NCBI GenBank assembly: GCA_045660295.1
Contig: JAZRDN010000035.1
Coordinates: forward strand, 5,488 to 69,487
Length of the DNA: 64,000 bases
Source: RGIG8775 sp045660295
GTDB taxonomy: Bacteria > Bacillota > Clostridia > Oscillospirales > CAG-272
Direction of reading: 5' to 3'
Numbering within the stretch: the first letter of the stretch is position 1; each line of letters starts with the position of its first letter. Made by a program: the position numbers and the translations under genes. Positions 33,897 through 42,279 of the stretch are shown piece by piece. Below the pieces are notes generated by a model. That model made no database searches. It was not told the DNA's origin and worked only from the letters and a program-made list of their open reading frames with translations.

Positions 33897-36383
33897 CTAT
33901 AAATTTGTGGGATTGAAGTCAATCGACAAGGCGGTCTTGTTTTTTGCTTCGATTCCGAATTTTATGAGTATGCGCGAGAACAGCTCTCGGCATTTTTTGT
34001 TCAGCTTGCATTTGATCACCATTCTCATGCGGTATTTTTCATCCACCTTGTATACAGGTGCCTCAAAAGGTCCAAAGACCACGAAGGGCAGATCGGGGTA
34101 ATCCTTGGTGGCGAGAATTTTAAACTCGTCGTATATGCGCTTTGCCGCCATGGCAAGCTCGTTTTCGCTTTGCGATACTATGTTGAGAAGCGCTATGTCA
34201 CAGTAGGGGGGGAATTCAAGCAGCTTGCGGAGCTTTATCTCACGCTCAAAGAAGGTGTCGTAATCCTGCGCGCAGGCGAGCTTTATTATCTCATGGTCGG
34301 GGTTGTTGGTCTGAATGATGGCGTACCCCGCCTTTTTCGCACGTCCCGCTCTGCCGATGACCTGCGTGAGCATGGCGAAGGTTCGCTCGGCGGCTCTGTA
34401 ATCGTCAAGATAAAGCGATGAGTCGGCAAGCAAGATTCCCACCAGCGTAACGTCAGGAAAATCGTGCCCCTTTGTCACCATTTGCGTTCCAAGCAGAATA
34501 TCGGCCTCGTGACGTCTGAATTTGCCAAGAAGCTCGTCGTAGGAGCTTTTCGTTGCGGTGGTGTCGGTGTCCATGCGGAGAATTTTCGCGCTTGGCAAAA
34601 GCTCGGAAAGCTCGTGCTCAACGCGTTGCGTTCCGTAGCCCATAAAGGCGATGTGCTCGCTTCCGCAGTCGGGGCAGGTCTTGGGTACGGGCATTCTCAT
34701 TCCGCACCAGTGGCAGATAAGCGTTCCGTCGTTGTACGTGCCTTTTTTCGTGTGGTAGGTCATAGAGACACTGCAACGAGGGCACGAAACCGCGTTGCCG
34801 CATGCGCGGCATGAGGCGAAATGATTGTAGCCTCTGCGGTTGAGGAACAAAATCGACTGTTCCTTCCCATTGTAGTTGTCTATAAGCGCGCGCGCCATGG
34901 TCTCGCCCATAGGAGTCATGTTGCCCGAGCGAAGCTCGTGCCTCATATCCGAGATAATGACCTCGGGCAGGGTAGCGCCGCCAAAGCGCTTGGTAAGGCG
35001 CAAAAGCGTGTATTTTCCCTCAAGCGCCTTTTGGTAGCTCTCCACCGACGGCGTAGCCGAGGCGAGAAGCATTACCGCGCTGTTTTCAGCGCATCTGAAG
35101 CGCGCGATGTCGCGCGTGTGATATTTTGGGTTCTGGTCTGATTTATAGGTGTGCTCCTGTTCCTCGTCAATGATTATCATGCCGAGGTTTTTAACAGGCG
35201 AGAACACCGCCGAGCGAGTTCCGATGACCACGTCGGCGCGCCCCTCTTTTATGAGTGTGTAGGTGTCGATCCGCTCGCCCTGAGAAAGTCCCGAATGGAC
35301 TACCGCTACCCGCTCGCCGTAGCGTGAGCAGAATATGCCCAGAGTTTGCGGCGTGAGCGATATTTCGGGCACGAGAATGATGACTCCGCGCCCCTTTGAA
35401 AGCGCGTGGTCTATGGCGGCAAGCATAACGCTTGTTTTTCCGCTTCCCGTGATGCCGTACAATAGCGCCGCCGCGGGCTTCCTTGAGTCAAGCATACCGC
35501 AAATAGACTCGTAAGCCTTTTGCTGCTCGTCGTTTAACTTTATCTCGCGGTTGTCTACGTTTTCGGGTGTCTCGTAAGGGATTCGGTATGAAATTTCCTT
35601 TTTCGCCTTGATAAGTCCCTTTTCGAGTAAGCTCTTAAGCTGGGCTTTCGTGGCTTTCGCCGCCTTGAGAATATCGTTTTCACTCATTTCTCCGAATTCC
35701 GAGAGGGCGGTGTATATTGCCCATGCCTTTGGCGAGCGCGGAATGTCGGGGTTGTTTTTTGAAAACAGCTCGGCTCTTGCCGCGGTTTCGTCAGCCGCCA
35801 CCGAATATGACAGACTTTCTATTCCCGCTGAGCTGCTTTTGACCTTCAGCTCCTGCTTTACGTATCCGTTCTCGCTCAGCTTTTTGAGCTTGGCGGACGA
35901 AGATGCCCCGAATTTTGCCTTTATACTGCTCAGAGACGCCTTTTTGCGGCTCTTTACGTAGTCATAGACAAAAAGAGTCTGCGTGTCAAGTCCTTTCGGA
36001 TTGTCAGGCAGAGTTTTTTCGGTTACCGAAAAATATTCCTCAAATCTGGACATGGCGGCTGAGGGGAGCATTGCGTGTACGGCGTCGCCGTAGGTGCAAA
36101 GCGTCATTTCCTTCATAAATCCGCATAGTCTAAGCATTTCACCGCTGAGCGAAACGTCACGCGGACACACCGAGAGCATCGGTTTTACGTCGGCGTAATC
36201 GGAGCTGTCGGCAAGCCCGACAACAAGAGCCATATAGCGCTTGTTGCCGTTTCCGAAGGGGACTGTTACAAAGCTACCCACGTCCACAAGCTCGCGCATG
36301 TCGGGTGGGATAAAATAATCGTAGGGTCTGTCTATGCAATAGGGCAGATCCAGAATACATACCTTGACGTATTGCTTGCTCAT
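33897..36383 (-). CDS. priA: Primosomal helicase PriA
   Basis: The 828-residue superfamily 2 helicase restarts stalled replication forks. It has an N-terminal 3'-DNA-binding domain (about 1-110), a winged-helix region, Walker A LLYGITGSGKTSV near residue 310, the DEEQEHTYK box, and zinc-binding cysteine pairs in CRACGNAVSCPRC and CHWCGMRMPVPKTCPDC. The motif TQVIGRAGRAKKAG is present. Length is normal. CoaBC, often adjacent in Bacillus, is missing between rpoZ and priA. Confidence 0.96.
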   Translation of the reverse strand: MSKQYVKVCILDLPYCIDRPYDYFIPPDMRELVDVGSFVTVPFGNGNKRYMALVVGLADSSDYADVKPMLSVCPRDVSLSGEMLRLCGFMKEMTLCTYGDAVHAMLPSAAMSRFEEYFSVTEKTLPDNPKGLDTQTLFVYDYVKSRKKASLSSIKAKFGASSSAKLKKLSENGYVKQELKVKSSSAGIESLSYSVAADETAARAELFSKNNPDIPRSPKAWAIYTALSEFGEMSENDILKAAKATKAQLKSLLEKGLIKAKKEISYRIPYETPENVDNREIKLNDEQQKAYESICGMLDSRKPAAALLYGITGSGKTSVMLAAIDHALSKGRGVIILVPEISLTPQTLGIFCSRYGERVAVVHSGLSQGERIDTYTLIKEGRADVVIGTRSAVFSPVKNLGMIIIDEEQEHTYKSDQNPKYHTRDIARFRCAENSAVMLLASATPSVESYQKALEGKYTLLRLTKRFGGATLPEVIISDMRHELRSGNMTPMGETMARALIDNYNGKEQSILFLNRRGYNHFASCRACGNAVSCPRCSVSMTYHTKKGTYNDGTLICHWCGMRMPVPKTCPDCGSEHIAFMGYGTQRVEHELSELLPSAKILRMDTDTTATKSSYDELLGKFRRHEADILLGTQMVTKGHDFPDVTLVGILLADSSLYLDDYRAAERTFAMLTQVIGRAGRAKKAGYAIIQTNNPDHEIIKLACAQDYDTFFEREIKLRKLLEFPPYCDIALLNIVSQSENELAMAAKRIYDEFKILATKDYPDLPFVVFGPFEAPVYKVDEKYRMRMVIKCKLNKKCRELFSRILIKFGIEAKNKTALSIDFNPTNL

Positions 36384-36421
36384 AACAGTCCTCCTTTCGA
36401 AAAAATTCAGGCAATCAGTGA

Positions 36422-36763
36422 TTATTCTTCTTCTGCCGCCGTAACCTCGTCCTCAAGCGTGGGAAGCTCGGTGGTCTCAACATCTTCCTCTGTCTCCACG
36501 GGAACAGACTCAACTATCTTGTAATCGCCCTTGTGGATGCGGTTGATAGCTATCTTTACAGCCTTTTCGTCCTTAAGCTCCTTGTCGATCATGTTTACCA
36601 TAGACTTTTCGCTTTCCTTTGCGCCCGCAACTGCCTTTTCGGCAGCCTCGCGCTGTTTAACGTACTCGTCGGTAACTATGCGCGCGCACTTTGCCGTAGC
36701 GATAGCAAGCTGGTATCTGTTGAATTCGTCCTTTGTAAGTTCGCTGAATGTGGGGTAGATCAT
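36422..36763 (-). CDS. rpoZ: RNA polymerase omega subunit
   Basis: The 113-residue small subunit supports polymerase assembly. The conserved core is YQLAIATAKCARIVTDEY, followed by an Ala/Glu helix and KAVKIAINRIHKGDYKIV. The C-terminus is acidic (EEDVETTELPTLEDEV). It is somewhat longer than usual, with an insertion between the two conserved blocks. Position after gmk is conserved. Confidence 0.9.
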   Translation of the reverse strand: MIYPTFSELTKDEFNRYQLAIATAKCARIVTDEYVKQREAAEKAVAGAKESEKSMVNMIDKELKDEKAVKIAINRIHKGDYKIVESVPVETEEDVETTELPTLEDEVTAAEEE

Positions 36764-36805
36764 TTGTTTATCTCCTTTGTGAATTGTTATTTATTTTGAT
36801 AAGTA

Positions 36806-37417
36806 TTAGTTTTCAAGAAAATTTTTCGCCGCGTTTTTGTTGCGCTTGGATGCAAGCTGCTCGGCGCGGACTATGGCGAGGATATCCTCGGCGCATTTTT
36901 CAATCTCGTTGTCGTTGTTGTAAACGATGTAATGGTATTTGTTTGCCTGCGCCACCTCTTTTTTCGCCTGTGCGAGACGCGCGAGGATCTTGTCCTCGGT
37001 TTCGGTAGCTCTGCCGCGAAGGCGCTCCTCCTGCTTCTTGTGAGAGGGGGGGAGAAGCATAATAAGTACAGCGTCCTTGCGCTTCTTCTTTATTTTCATA
37101 GCGCCCTGTACCTCTATCTCAAGAATGAGGTGCTTTCCGCTTTCTATTACGTTTTCAGCCTCGGATTTCGGCGTTCCGTAATAGTTTCCGCAGTACTTCG
37201 CGTGCTCCAGAGTGTCGCGGTTTCTGATGCGCTCCTTGAATTCCTCATGAGAAATATAGTTGTAATCCTTGCCGGCGATCTCTCCGTTACGGGGGGCTCT
37301 GGTAGTTATGGATACGGATTTTATAAAGCCGTATTTTTCGGTGAGAATTTCGGTTACCTTTCCTTTTCCGCTTCCCGCGGGACCCGAAATAACTATAAGC
37401 AGTCCTTTTTCAGCCAT
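36806..37417 (-). CDS. gmk: Guanylate kinase
   Basis: The 203-residue enzyme phosphorylates GMP to GDP. Motifs are VISGPAGSGKGKVTEIL (P-loop), SVSITTRAPRNGEIAGKDYNYI, GNYYGTPKSE and LILEIEVQGAMKIK. ATG 37417 is preferred to a start ten codons upstream because AAAGGATG sits correctly before it and the family N-terminus is matched. It lies between remA and rpoZ. Confidence 0.96.
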   Translation of the reverse strand: MAEKGLLIVISGPAGSGKGKVTEILTEKYGFIKSVSITTRAPRNGEIAGKDYNYISHEEFKERIRNRDTLEHAKYCGNYYGTPKSEAENVIESGKHLILEIEVQGAMKIKKKRKDAVLIMLLPPSHKKQEERLRGRATETEDKILARLAQAKKEVAQANKYHYIVYNNDNEIEKCAEDILAIVRAEQLASKRNKNAAKNFLEN

Positions 37418-37450
37418 AATATCATCCTTTTCTGTGTTTGTTGTCAAAAG

Positions 37451-37717
37451 TTATTCTTCTTCCTCGTCGTCACTTTCCTCGCCGCTGTTTTCAAGGCGGT
37501 TGGAAATTGTTTCGGTCTGTATAGCCGAAAGAATAACGTGCTCGGAGTCGGTTATGATCACCGAACGGGTTCTTCGTCCGCAGGTAACGTCAATGGCTCT
37601 GCCATCGTCCTTGGCGTCCTGAACCAAGCGCTTTACGGGCGCGGAGTCGGGGCTTGCCAGCGCCACCACTCTGTCGGCGGCGACCATGTTTCCAAAGCCT
37701 ACGTTTATAAATTTCAT
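37451..37717 (-). CDS. remA: RemA-family DUF370 regulator
   Basis: An 88-residue protein whose first 75 residues match the DUF370/RemA family: INVGFGNMVAADRVVALASP, RLVQDAKDDGRAIDVTCGRR, and TRSVIITDSEHVILSAIQ. Bacillus RemA is a DNA-binding activator of matrix and osmoprotectant genes that forms ring-like oligomers. ATG 37717 with GAGGTG 7 bp upstream is favoured over a GTG three codons earlier. The C-terminus is acidic. It lies between yicC and gmk, as in Bacillus. Confidence 0.9.
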   Translation of the reverse strand: MKFINVGFGNMVAADRVVALASPDSAPVKRLVQDAKDDGRAIDVTCGRRTRSVIITDSEHVILSAIQTETISNRLENSGEESDDEEEE

Positions 37718-37732
37718 GTGGGACACCTCGCT

Positions 37733-38617
37733 TTACTCGATGTTTTGTATCTGCTCGCGTATCTTCTCGATCTCGGTCTTTACGTCAACCACGTGGTGAG
37801 CTATTTCCGAGTTGGAGCACTTTGAGCCGATAGTGTTTATCTCTCTGTTCATTTCCTGAATAAGGAAGTCGAGCTTGCGTCCGACGGGTTCTTTCAGCTC
37901 GCAAATTTCGGAGAACGCCTTGAAGTGCGAACGCAGACGCACCAGCTCCTCGTCAATGGCAACTCTGTCGGCGAATATGGCGCACTCTGTGAGAATACGG
38001 TTTTCGTCGATGGTTATTTTGTTGTCGGCAAGCATTTGAGTGAGCTTATCATGGAGCTTTGCCTGATAAGAGCTTATGTCGTTTGCCGAGAGGGCTTCTA
38101 TCTTGCAAACGGTGTTGCTGATGTTCTCGACCTTTGACCTAAGGTCAGCCTCTATGTTTGCGCCCTCGCGCTCGCGTCCGTCAAGGAAGCTGTCAACCGC
38201 GGGGGACAGAACTGTAAGCAGGTCCTCCCAGTCCTTTTCCATATCCTCCTCGGGCTTCTTTACCGTGAATATCTCCTTGTTTGCCGCTACGCTCATAACG
38301 CTGATGTCATCGCGCAGTCCGTGCTCATCGCGAAGCTCGTAAAGTGCCTTGAGATAGGGGCGGAGATAAGAGAGGTCAAGGGCGATTTCAACGCCGTCCG
38401 CGTCAACTACCTCAACGCCTATGTAAACGTCAACCTTTCCGCGCGAGATACCCTTGGATTGGAGATAGGGCTTTATCTTTTCCTCAAGGAAAGAGAACAC
38501 GCGTGAAATTTTTACCGAACAGTCAAAGTATCTGCTGTTGACAGAACGTATCTCAACGGTAATATCGCGTCCGTTTACCGTCTCCTTGGCTCTGCCGAAT
38601 GCGGTCATGCTTTTCAT
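37733..38617 (-). CDS. yicC: YicC/YloC-family endoribonuclease
   Basis: The 294-residue protein belongs to the YicC family, whose Bacillus and E. coli members are endoribonucleases. It begins MKSMTAFGRAKETVNGRD and has the signature RSVNSRYFDCSVK and a C-terminal PVGRKLDFLIQEMNREINT. It opens the long conserved minus-strand run and has a good promoter 50 bp upstream. Confidence 0.93.
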   Translation of the reverse strand: MKSMTAFGRAKETVNGRDITVEIRSVNSRYFDCSVKISRVFSFLEEKIKPYLQSKGISRGKVDVYIGVEVVDADGVEIALDLSYLRPYLKALYELRDEHGLRDDISVMSVAANKEIFTVKKPEEDMEKDWEDLLTVLSPAVDSFLDGREREGANIEADLRSKVENISNTVCKIEALSANDISSYQAKLHDKLTQMLADNKITIDENRILTECAIFADRVAIDEELVRLRSHFKAFSEICELKEPVGRKLDFLIQEMNREINTIGSKCSNSEIAHHVVDVKTEIEKIREQIQNIE

Positions 38618-38661
38618 TATATCAAACCACCTTGTTAGTAAATTATAGACATATATAATAT

Positions 38662-38690
38662 ATTGTAATACTTTTTTGTCTTTTTGTCAA
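38662..38690 (-). promoter_or_regulatory. Promoter of the yicC-to-spoVM run
   Basis: Minus-strand TTGACA (38685-38690), 17 bp, TACAAT (38662-38667). It can drive yicC, remA, gmk and the genes beyond. Confidence 0.82.
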
Positions 38691-38770
38691 CCGAAATTGC
38701 AATTTTCCCTCTATATTTATAAAAAATTTTCGATTTTTTTGAAAATAAGAGAAAAATTTTGCAAATCCTA

Positions 38771-38799
38771 TTGCAAAATGTGAAAAAATGCGATATAAT
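38771..38799 (+). promoter_or_regulatory. Promoter of efp
   Basis: TTGCAA (38771-38776), 17 bp, TATAAT (38794-38799). The -35 flank CTATTGCAAAA is shared with the rimP promoter. Confidence 0.85.
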
Positions 38800-38864
38800 A
38801 ATGTGTAATTATAAATACTTTGCGGCAAGCGCCGCATACTTTAAACATTTGGAGGTTTATTATT

Positions 38865-39422
38865 ATGGTAGTAGCCGGCGATTTCAAAAACGGAATTACT
38901 TTTGACATGGAGGGAAATGTATATCAGGTTATCGAGTTCCAGCATGTTAAGCCCGGTAAGGGAGCGGCTTTCGTCCGCACAAAGATCAAGAACGTTATTA
39001 CAGGTTCTGTAATTGAGAGAACGTTCAGCCCCACAGATAAGTTCGAGAACGCTTATATCGAGAGAAAGGATATGCAGTATTCCTACAATGACGGTGATCT
39101 CTATTACTTCATGGATCAGGAAACTTACGATATGCTTCCCCTTAACAGCGACAAGCTTCCCGACAACTTCAAGTTTGTTAAGGAAGAAATGGTTTGTAAG
39201 ATCGTTTCCTACAAGGGCAACGTGTTCGGAGTAGAGCCTCCTACATTCGTTGAGCTTGCGGTTACAGCAACCGACCCCGGTTTTGCAGGAAACACCGCTA
39301 CAAACACACTCAAGCCCGCGACACTTGAGACAGGCGCTGAGATCAAGGTTCCCCTCTTTATTAACGAGGGTGACGTTCTTAAGATCGACACAAGAACAGG
39401 CGAGTATCTCTCCCGCGCATAA
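38865..39422 (+). CDS. efp: Elongation factor P
   Basis: The 185-residue protein relieves ribosome stalling at polyproline. Three beta-barrel domains are present: N-terminal KOW-like (ITFDMEGNVYQVIEFQHVKPGKGAAF with the modifiable Lys, here at about residues 10-35), a central OB domain and a C-terminal OB domain ending KIDTRTGEYLSRA. ATG 38865 follows GGAGG at an ideal distance; a frame 15 codons longer lacks support. It precedes the Cys-rich gene by 33 bp and probably shares its transcript. Confidence 0.97.
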   Translation: MVVAGDFKNGITFDMEGNVYQVIEFQHVKPGKGAAFVRTKIKNVITGSVIERTFSPTDKFENAYIERKDMQYSYNDGDLYYFMDQETYDMLPLNSDKLPDNFKFVKEEMVCKIVSYKGNVFGVEPPTFVELAVTATDPGFAGNTATNTLKPATLETGAEIKVPLFINEGDVLKIDTRTGEYLSRA

Positions 39423-39455
39423 GGTTGCCTGAATTTTCTGAAAGGAACTGAAATT

Positions 39456-39932
39456 ATGAATCTTATTGAAAAATCCGCATATATCAAGGGTCTTGCAGAC
39501 GGTCTTGATTATGATAAGACAACTAAGGAGGGCAAGCTTATCGCGGCTCTTCTTGATATGGTTGACGTAATGGCGAAGCGCATCGAAACTCTTGAGGACT
39601 CTGTTGACGAGCTCAACGAGTACATCGAGGAGATCGACGAGGACCTTGGCGAGGTAGAGGAATACCTTTGCGAGGACGACGAATACGAGTGCGACGGCAA
39701 TTGTGAGGATTGTGACGAGTGCGAGGATTGCGATGAGTGCGATTGCTGTGACGAATGTGACTGCTGCGACGACGAGGAGTATTATGAAATAAAGTGCCCC
39801 TCCTGCGGCGAGATCGTATATTTCGACGAGGACATCGATCCCGAGGATCTTGTTTGCCCCAACTGCCACGAAAAGTTCGCTTGTCTTGTTGACGAGGATG
39901 ACCTTAAGTTGGTTGACGGTGAGGACAAGTAA
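39456..39932 (+). CDS. Cys/Asp/Glu-rich protein of the CD1247 N-terminal type
   Basis: A 158-residue, strongly acidic protein. Residues 1-70 resemble a helical N-terminal domain seen in Clostridial CD1247-type proteins (SAYIKGLADGLDYDKTTKEG). Residues 71-108 are almost only Cys, Asp and Glu in CxxC steps (CEDCDECEDCDECDCCDE). Residues 112-145 form a zinc ribbon: CPSCGE and CPNCHEK separated by about 20 residues. Metal binding is very likely; the function is unknown. It follows efp closely and ends in a strong terminator. Confidence 0.85.
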   Translation: MNLIEKSAYIKGLADGLDYDKTTKEGKLIAALLDMVDVMAKRIETLEDSVDELNEYIEEIDEDLGEVEEYLCEDDEYECDGNCEDCDECEDCDECDCCDECDCCDDEEYYEIKCPSCGEIVYFDEDIDPEDLVCPNCHEKFACLVDEDDLKLVDGEDK

Positions 39933-39948
39933 TTATTGAATTTAATTA

Positions 39949-39972
39949 AACGGCGGCGCTTGTGCCGCCGTT
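39949..39972 (+). terminator. Terminator of the efp unit
   Basis: AACGGCGGC and GCCGCCGTT form a 9-bp stem with a GCTTGT loop, followed by T5. Confidence 0.92.
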
Positions 39973-39976
39973 TTTT

Positions 39977-40250
39977 ATGGAGAAAAATATGGAAGAACGT
40001 GTTATTTGCGGTCTGCGATGCGTGGTGCGATATCCCGAAAATTTTGATAGCGGTAAGAAATATGGTGGAGGGAATAAACAAACGCGTCGGCAACTCCAAG
40101 CTGACTGTTTATCCCGATACCGAACACAACGCGGGGGATCCTACGTACAGTAATCCCGAGGTTTGGGCGTGGATGCTCTCGCAAAGACGTGTGAAAAAAG
40201 ACACCACCGACGGCGGCGTCTCTGATATGGATAGCAAAAGATTTGGATAA
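39977..40250 (+). pseudogene. Collapsed alpha/beta-hydrolase gene
   Basis: The first frame (from ATG 39977 or 39989) reads MEERVICGLRCVVRYPENFD, the usual start of a carboxylesterase/prolyl-oligopeptidase-like hydrolase. After GKKY near 40058 homology continues in another frame with NMVEGINKRVGNSKLTVYPD, then TEHNAGDPTYSNPEVWAWML, the usual C-terminus around the catalytic His. The about 200 residues that should lie between, including the nucleophile elbow, are missing. A single internal deletion with frameshift explains this. No active enzyme can be made. Confidence 0.7.
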
Positions 40251-40276
40251 ATTGTGTTTTGATTGATACCGTTAGC

Positions 40277-40312
40277 AGACCTGTATCTTGCTCACAGCAT
40301 AGATACGGGTCT
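40277..40312 (+). terminator. Terminator after the hydrolase remnant
   Basis: AGACCTGTATCT pairs with AGATACGGGTCT (12 bp, one G-U wobble), followed by TTTTT. It probably belonged to the intact ancestor. Confidence 0.88.
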
Positions 40313-40397
40313 TTTTTGTGGTTTGTTTGGAATTTTCGGTAATAATATTTTTGCTTGATATAACGACAGGTTAAAAAAATATGAATTTTTAAAAATT

Positions 40398-40429
40398 CTA
40401 TTGATATTTTCAATAGTTTGTGTTATAAT
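40398..40429 (+). promoter_or_regulatory. Promoter of the hemolysin III gene with operator-like palindrome
   Basis: TTGATA (40401-40406), 17 bp, TATAAT (40424-40429). CTATTGA (40398-40404) and TCAATAG (40410-40416) form a perfect 7-bp inverted repeat across the -35 box, which could bind a repressor or simply be chance in AT-rich DNA. Confidence 0.7.
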
Positions 40430-40477
40430 AACCTCGAAATATAGTTTTCAAAACCATATCAAAAGGAGACGTTAAAC

Positions 40478-41158
40478 TTGTCAAACAGAATTGCGCTTAA
40501 GGACAGAGCGTTGCCCGTGTATACAAAGGGCGAAGAAATTTTCAATATGGTGTCGCATATCGTGGGCGGTGCGTGGGGAATCGTGGCGCTTAGCGTTTGT
40601 ATGGCGATATCAATCTTCAAGGGAGATATCGCGGGATTTATCTGCGGCTCGGTGTTTGGGATTTCTATGATATTGCTCTATACCGTTTCAAGCGTTTATC
40701 ACGGATTGCGAACCAATATGGCTAAAAAGGTCTTTCAGGTTATAGACCACTGTACCATATACCTGCTGATAGCGGGAACTTATACGCCGATGCTGGTTTG
40801 CAGTCTCTCGAAGGGCTATCCCATCGAGGCGTGGATAACCTTTGCGGTTGTGTGGAGCTTTGCGGTGATAGCTACCGCGCTGACGGCGATAGACCTTAGA
40901 AAATATAGAGTTTTCAGCATGGCGTGCTATATCGGCATGGGCTGGGCGATAATTTTTTCAATAGATAAGATGTACCGCTCAATAAGCACCGCGGGATTCT
41001 GGCTTTTGCTCGGAGGCGGAATACTTTATACTGTTGGCGTTATCTTTTATAACGCGGGAAAGAAGAAGAAATATTTTCATTCTATCTTCCACCTGTTCGT
41101 GCTGGCGGGAAGTATAGCGCAGAGCTTCAGCGTGTTTATCGCGCTGTGGGCGGCATAA
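40478..41158 (+). CDS. Hemolysin III / PAQR-family membrane protein
   Basis: The 226-residue protein has seven predicted membrane helices and the family motifs EEIFNMVSHIVGGAWG at the N-terminus, SSVYHGL in helix 2-3, IDHCTIYLLIAGTYTP, and a C-terminal HSIFHLFVLAGS with metal-binding His. The start is TTG at 40478 with AAGGAG nine bases upstream; no nearer ATG fits. Bacterial members are annotated as hemolysins, but the fold is that of adiponectin-receptor-like putative hydrolases. It stands alone. Confidence 0.9.
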   Translation: MSNRIALKDRALPVYTKGEEIFNMVSHIVGGAWGIVALSVCMAISIFKGDIAGFICGSVFGISMILLYTVSSVYHGLRTNMAKKVFQVIDHCTIYLLIAGTYTPMLVCSLSKGYPIEAWITFAVVWSFAVIATALTAIDLRKYRVFSMACYIGMGWAIIFSIDKMYRSISTAGFWLLLGGGILYTVGVIFYNAGKKKKYFHSIFHLFVLAGSIAQSFSVFIALWAA

Positions 41159-41167
41159 TAATGAAAA

Positions 41168-41192
41168 GCGGATGTCGCAACGCGACAGCCGC
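41168..41192 (-). terminator. Terminator between convergent genes
   Basis: GCGG/CCGC plus TGTCGC/GCGACA form a 10-bp stem with one mismatch and an AAC loop; on the minus strand it is followed by TTTTCATT, so it mainly ends the DUF4349 transcript. Confidence 0.65.
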
Positions 41193-41200
41193 CTAATTAT

Positions 41201-42175
41201 TTACTCGTCCTCATTTTCGTTCTTTTTGTTTTTTACCTTTTTGCTTACGACCAGTCCGATAACCGTGCCGCCACCTATGATAACCGCGAGAACGAGGATC
41301 GTGGGAAGCGCCGATACAAACCAGACCGCAAAGTCCTGGCAGTTGTCCGCAAAGTTCTTCCAGCTCTGCTTGAACGAGTTGGCAATGCGTGTGCCGAAGC
41401 TGGTCTTGGGAGTGGGCACCTCAACGTATTCTTTAACCTCATCGAGATTGATGATCACAGTCGAGTAGGAGACCTTGTTATCGTAAATGTTAAGCTGGGT
41501 CTTGTTGGCCTCTATCTCCTCTATCGTCTTGTAAAGTCTGTCCTTTATTTCAAGCACCTCGGATACGTCCTTCGCCATTGTAAGCATTTCCTCGTAAGCC
41601 TTTCTTTCGGCTTCAAGCACCTCAATTCTTGCCTTCGTGTCGTAATACTGCGCGGTCACGTTCGACATTGAGGAGGACTGGGAGGTAATGTTTATCATGT
41701 TGCCTACCTCGCCAAGGAAAGCGTCGAGGTTTTCGGCGGGGATACGGAGCGTCATACGCGCGCTGCGCGTGTAGTAGTCGCCCGAATAATAGCTTCTGCC
41801 CGAGCTTGTGACTGATTCCTCATAACCGCCGTTCTGCTTGAGCGCTGCCAGAATTCCGTCAAGCGACTTTTCGTATTCCTTGGTCTGAGCGCTTATGTTG
41901 ACGTTTTTGATTATCTTTTCACTGTAATCGCCGTTGTTCGCGCCAGTGCTTGAGTCTAAGACCTTCTCGCTCTCATAATACTTATTATATCCGCTACCCG
42001 AGACGTAACCGTTGTCGTAGCCGTATTCCATATCAAGTGAGGGCATCATTGCTTCGCCGGTCGAGGTGAGCATATCGCGGATTTGTGAAGAGTCCTCTTT
42101 AACAGCTCCGCAGGAAGCGAGAAGCGAAAGAAGAAGTATAAAAACAAGCGTGCAAATCAAAATTTTCTTTTTCAT
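41201..42175 (-). CDS. DUF4349 lipoprotein
   Basis: The 324-residue protein starts with a lipoprotein signal peptide (ICTLVFILLLSLLASC; lipid Cys at residue 22). Residues 80-250 match DUF4349, including ARMTLRIPAENLDAFLGEVG and a coiled-coil region near 190-225 (ERKAYEEMLTMAKDVSEVL). A C-terminal membrane helix (about 285-308; LPTILVLAVIIGGGTVIGLV) is followed by a charged cytoplasmic tail. The family's function is not established; envelope stress has been suggested from context elsewhere. An ECF-type promoter precedes it, which supports that idea. Confidence 0.88.
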   Translation of the reverse strand: MKKKILICTLVFILLLSLLASCGAVKEDSSQIRDMLTSTGEAMMPSLDMEYGYDNGYVSGSGYNKYYESEKVLDSSTGANNGDYSEKIIKNVNISAQTKEYEKSLDGILAALKQNGGYEESVTSSGRSYYSGDYYTRSARMTLRIPAENLDAFLGEVGNMINITSQSSSMSNVTAQYYDTKARIEVLEAERKAYEEMLTMAKDVSEVLEIKDRLYKTIEEIEANKTQLNIYDNKVSYSTVIINLDEVKEYVEVPTPKTSFGTRIANSFKQSWKNFADNCQDFAVWFVSALPTILVLAVIIGGGTVIGLVVSKKVKNKKNENEDE

Positions 42176-42210
42176 AACAAAAACCTCCGTTTTTAGTTTT
42201 CATTCATACA

Positions 42211-42235
42211 GACGGCATTTTTTTGAAAAAGTTCC
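42211..42235 (-). promoter_or_regulatory. ECF sigma factor-type promoter of the DUF4349 gene
   Basis: On the minus strand GGAAC (42231-42235), 16 bp, CGTC (42211-42214), continuing as CGTCTGTATG. GGAAC/AAC at -35 and CGTC at -10 are the hallmarks of ECF sigma promoters, and no sigma-A boxes of comparable quality are present. Confidence 0.65.
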
Positions 42236-42279
42236 CAAAAATCGAAAATATTTTTAAATTTTTTATAAAACGCAAAAAA

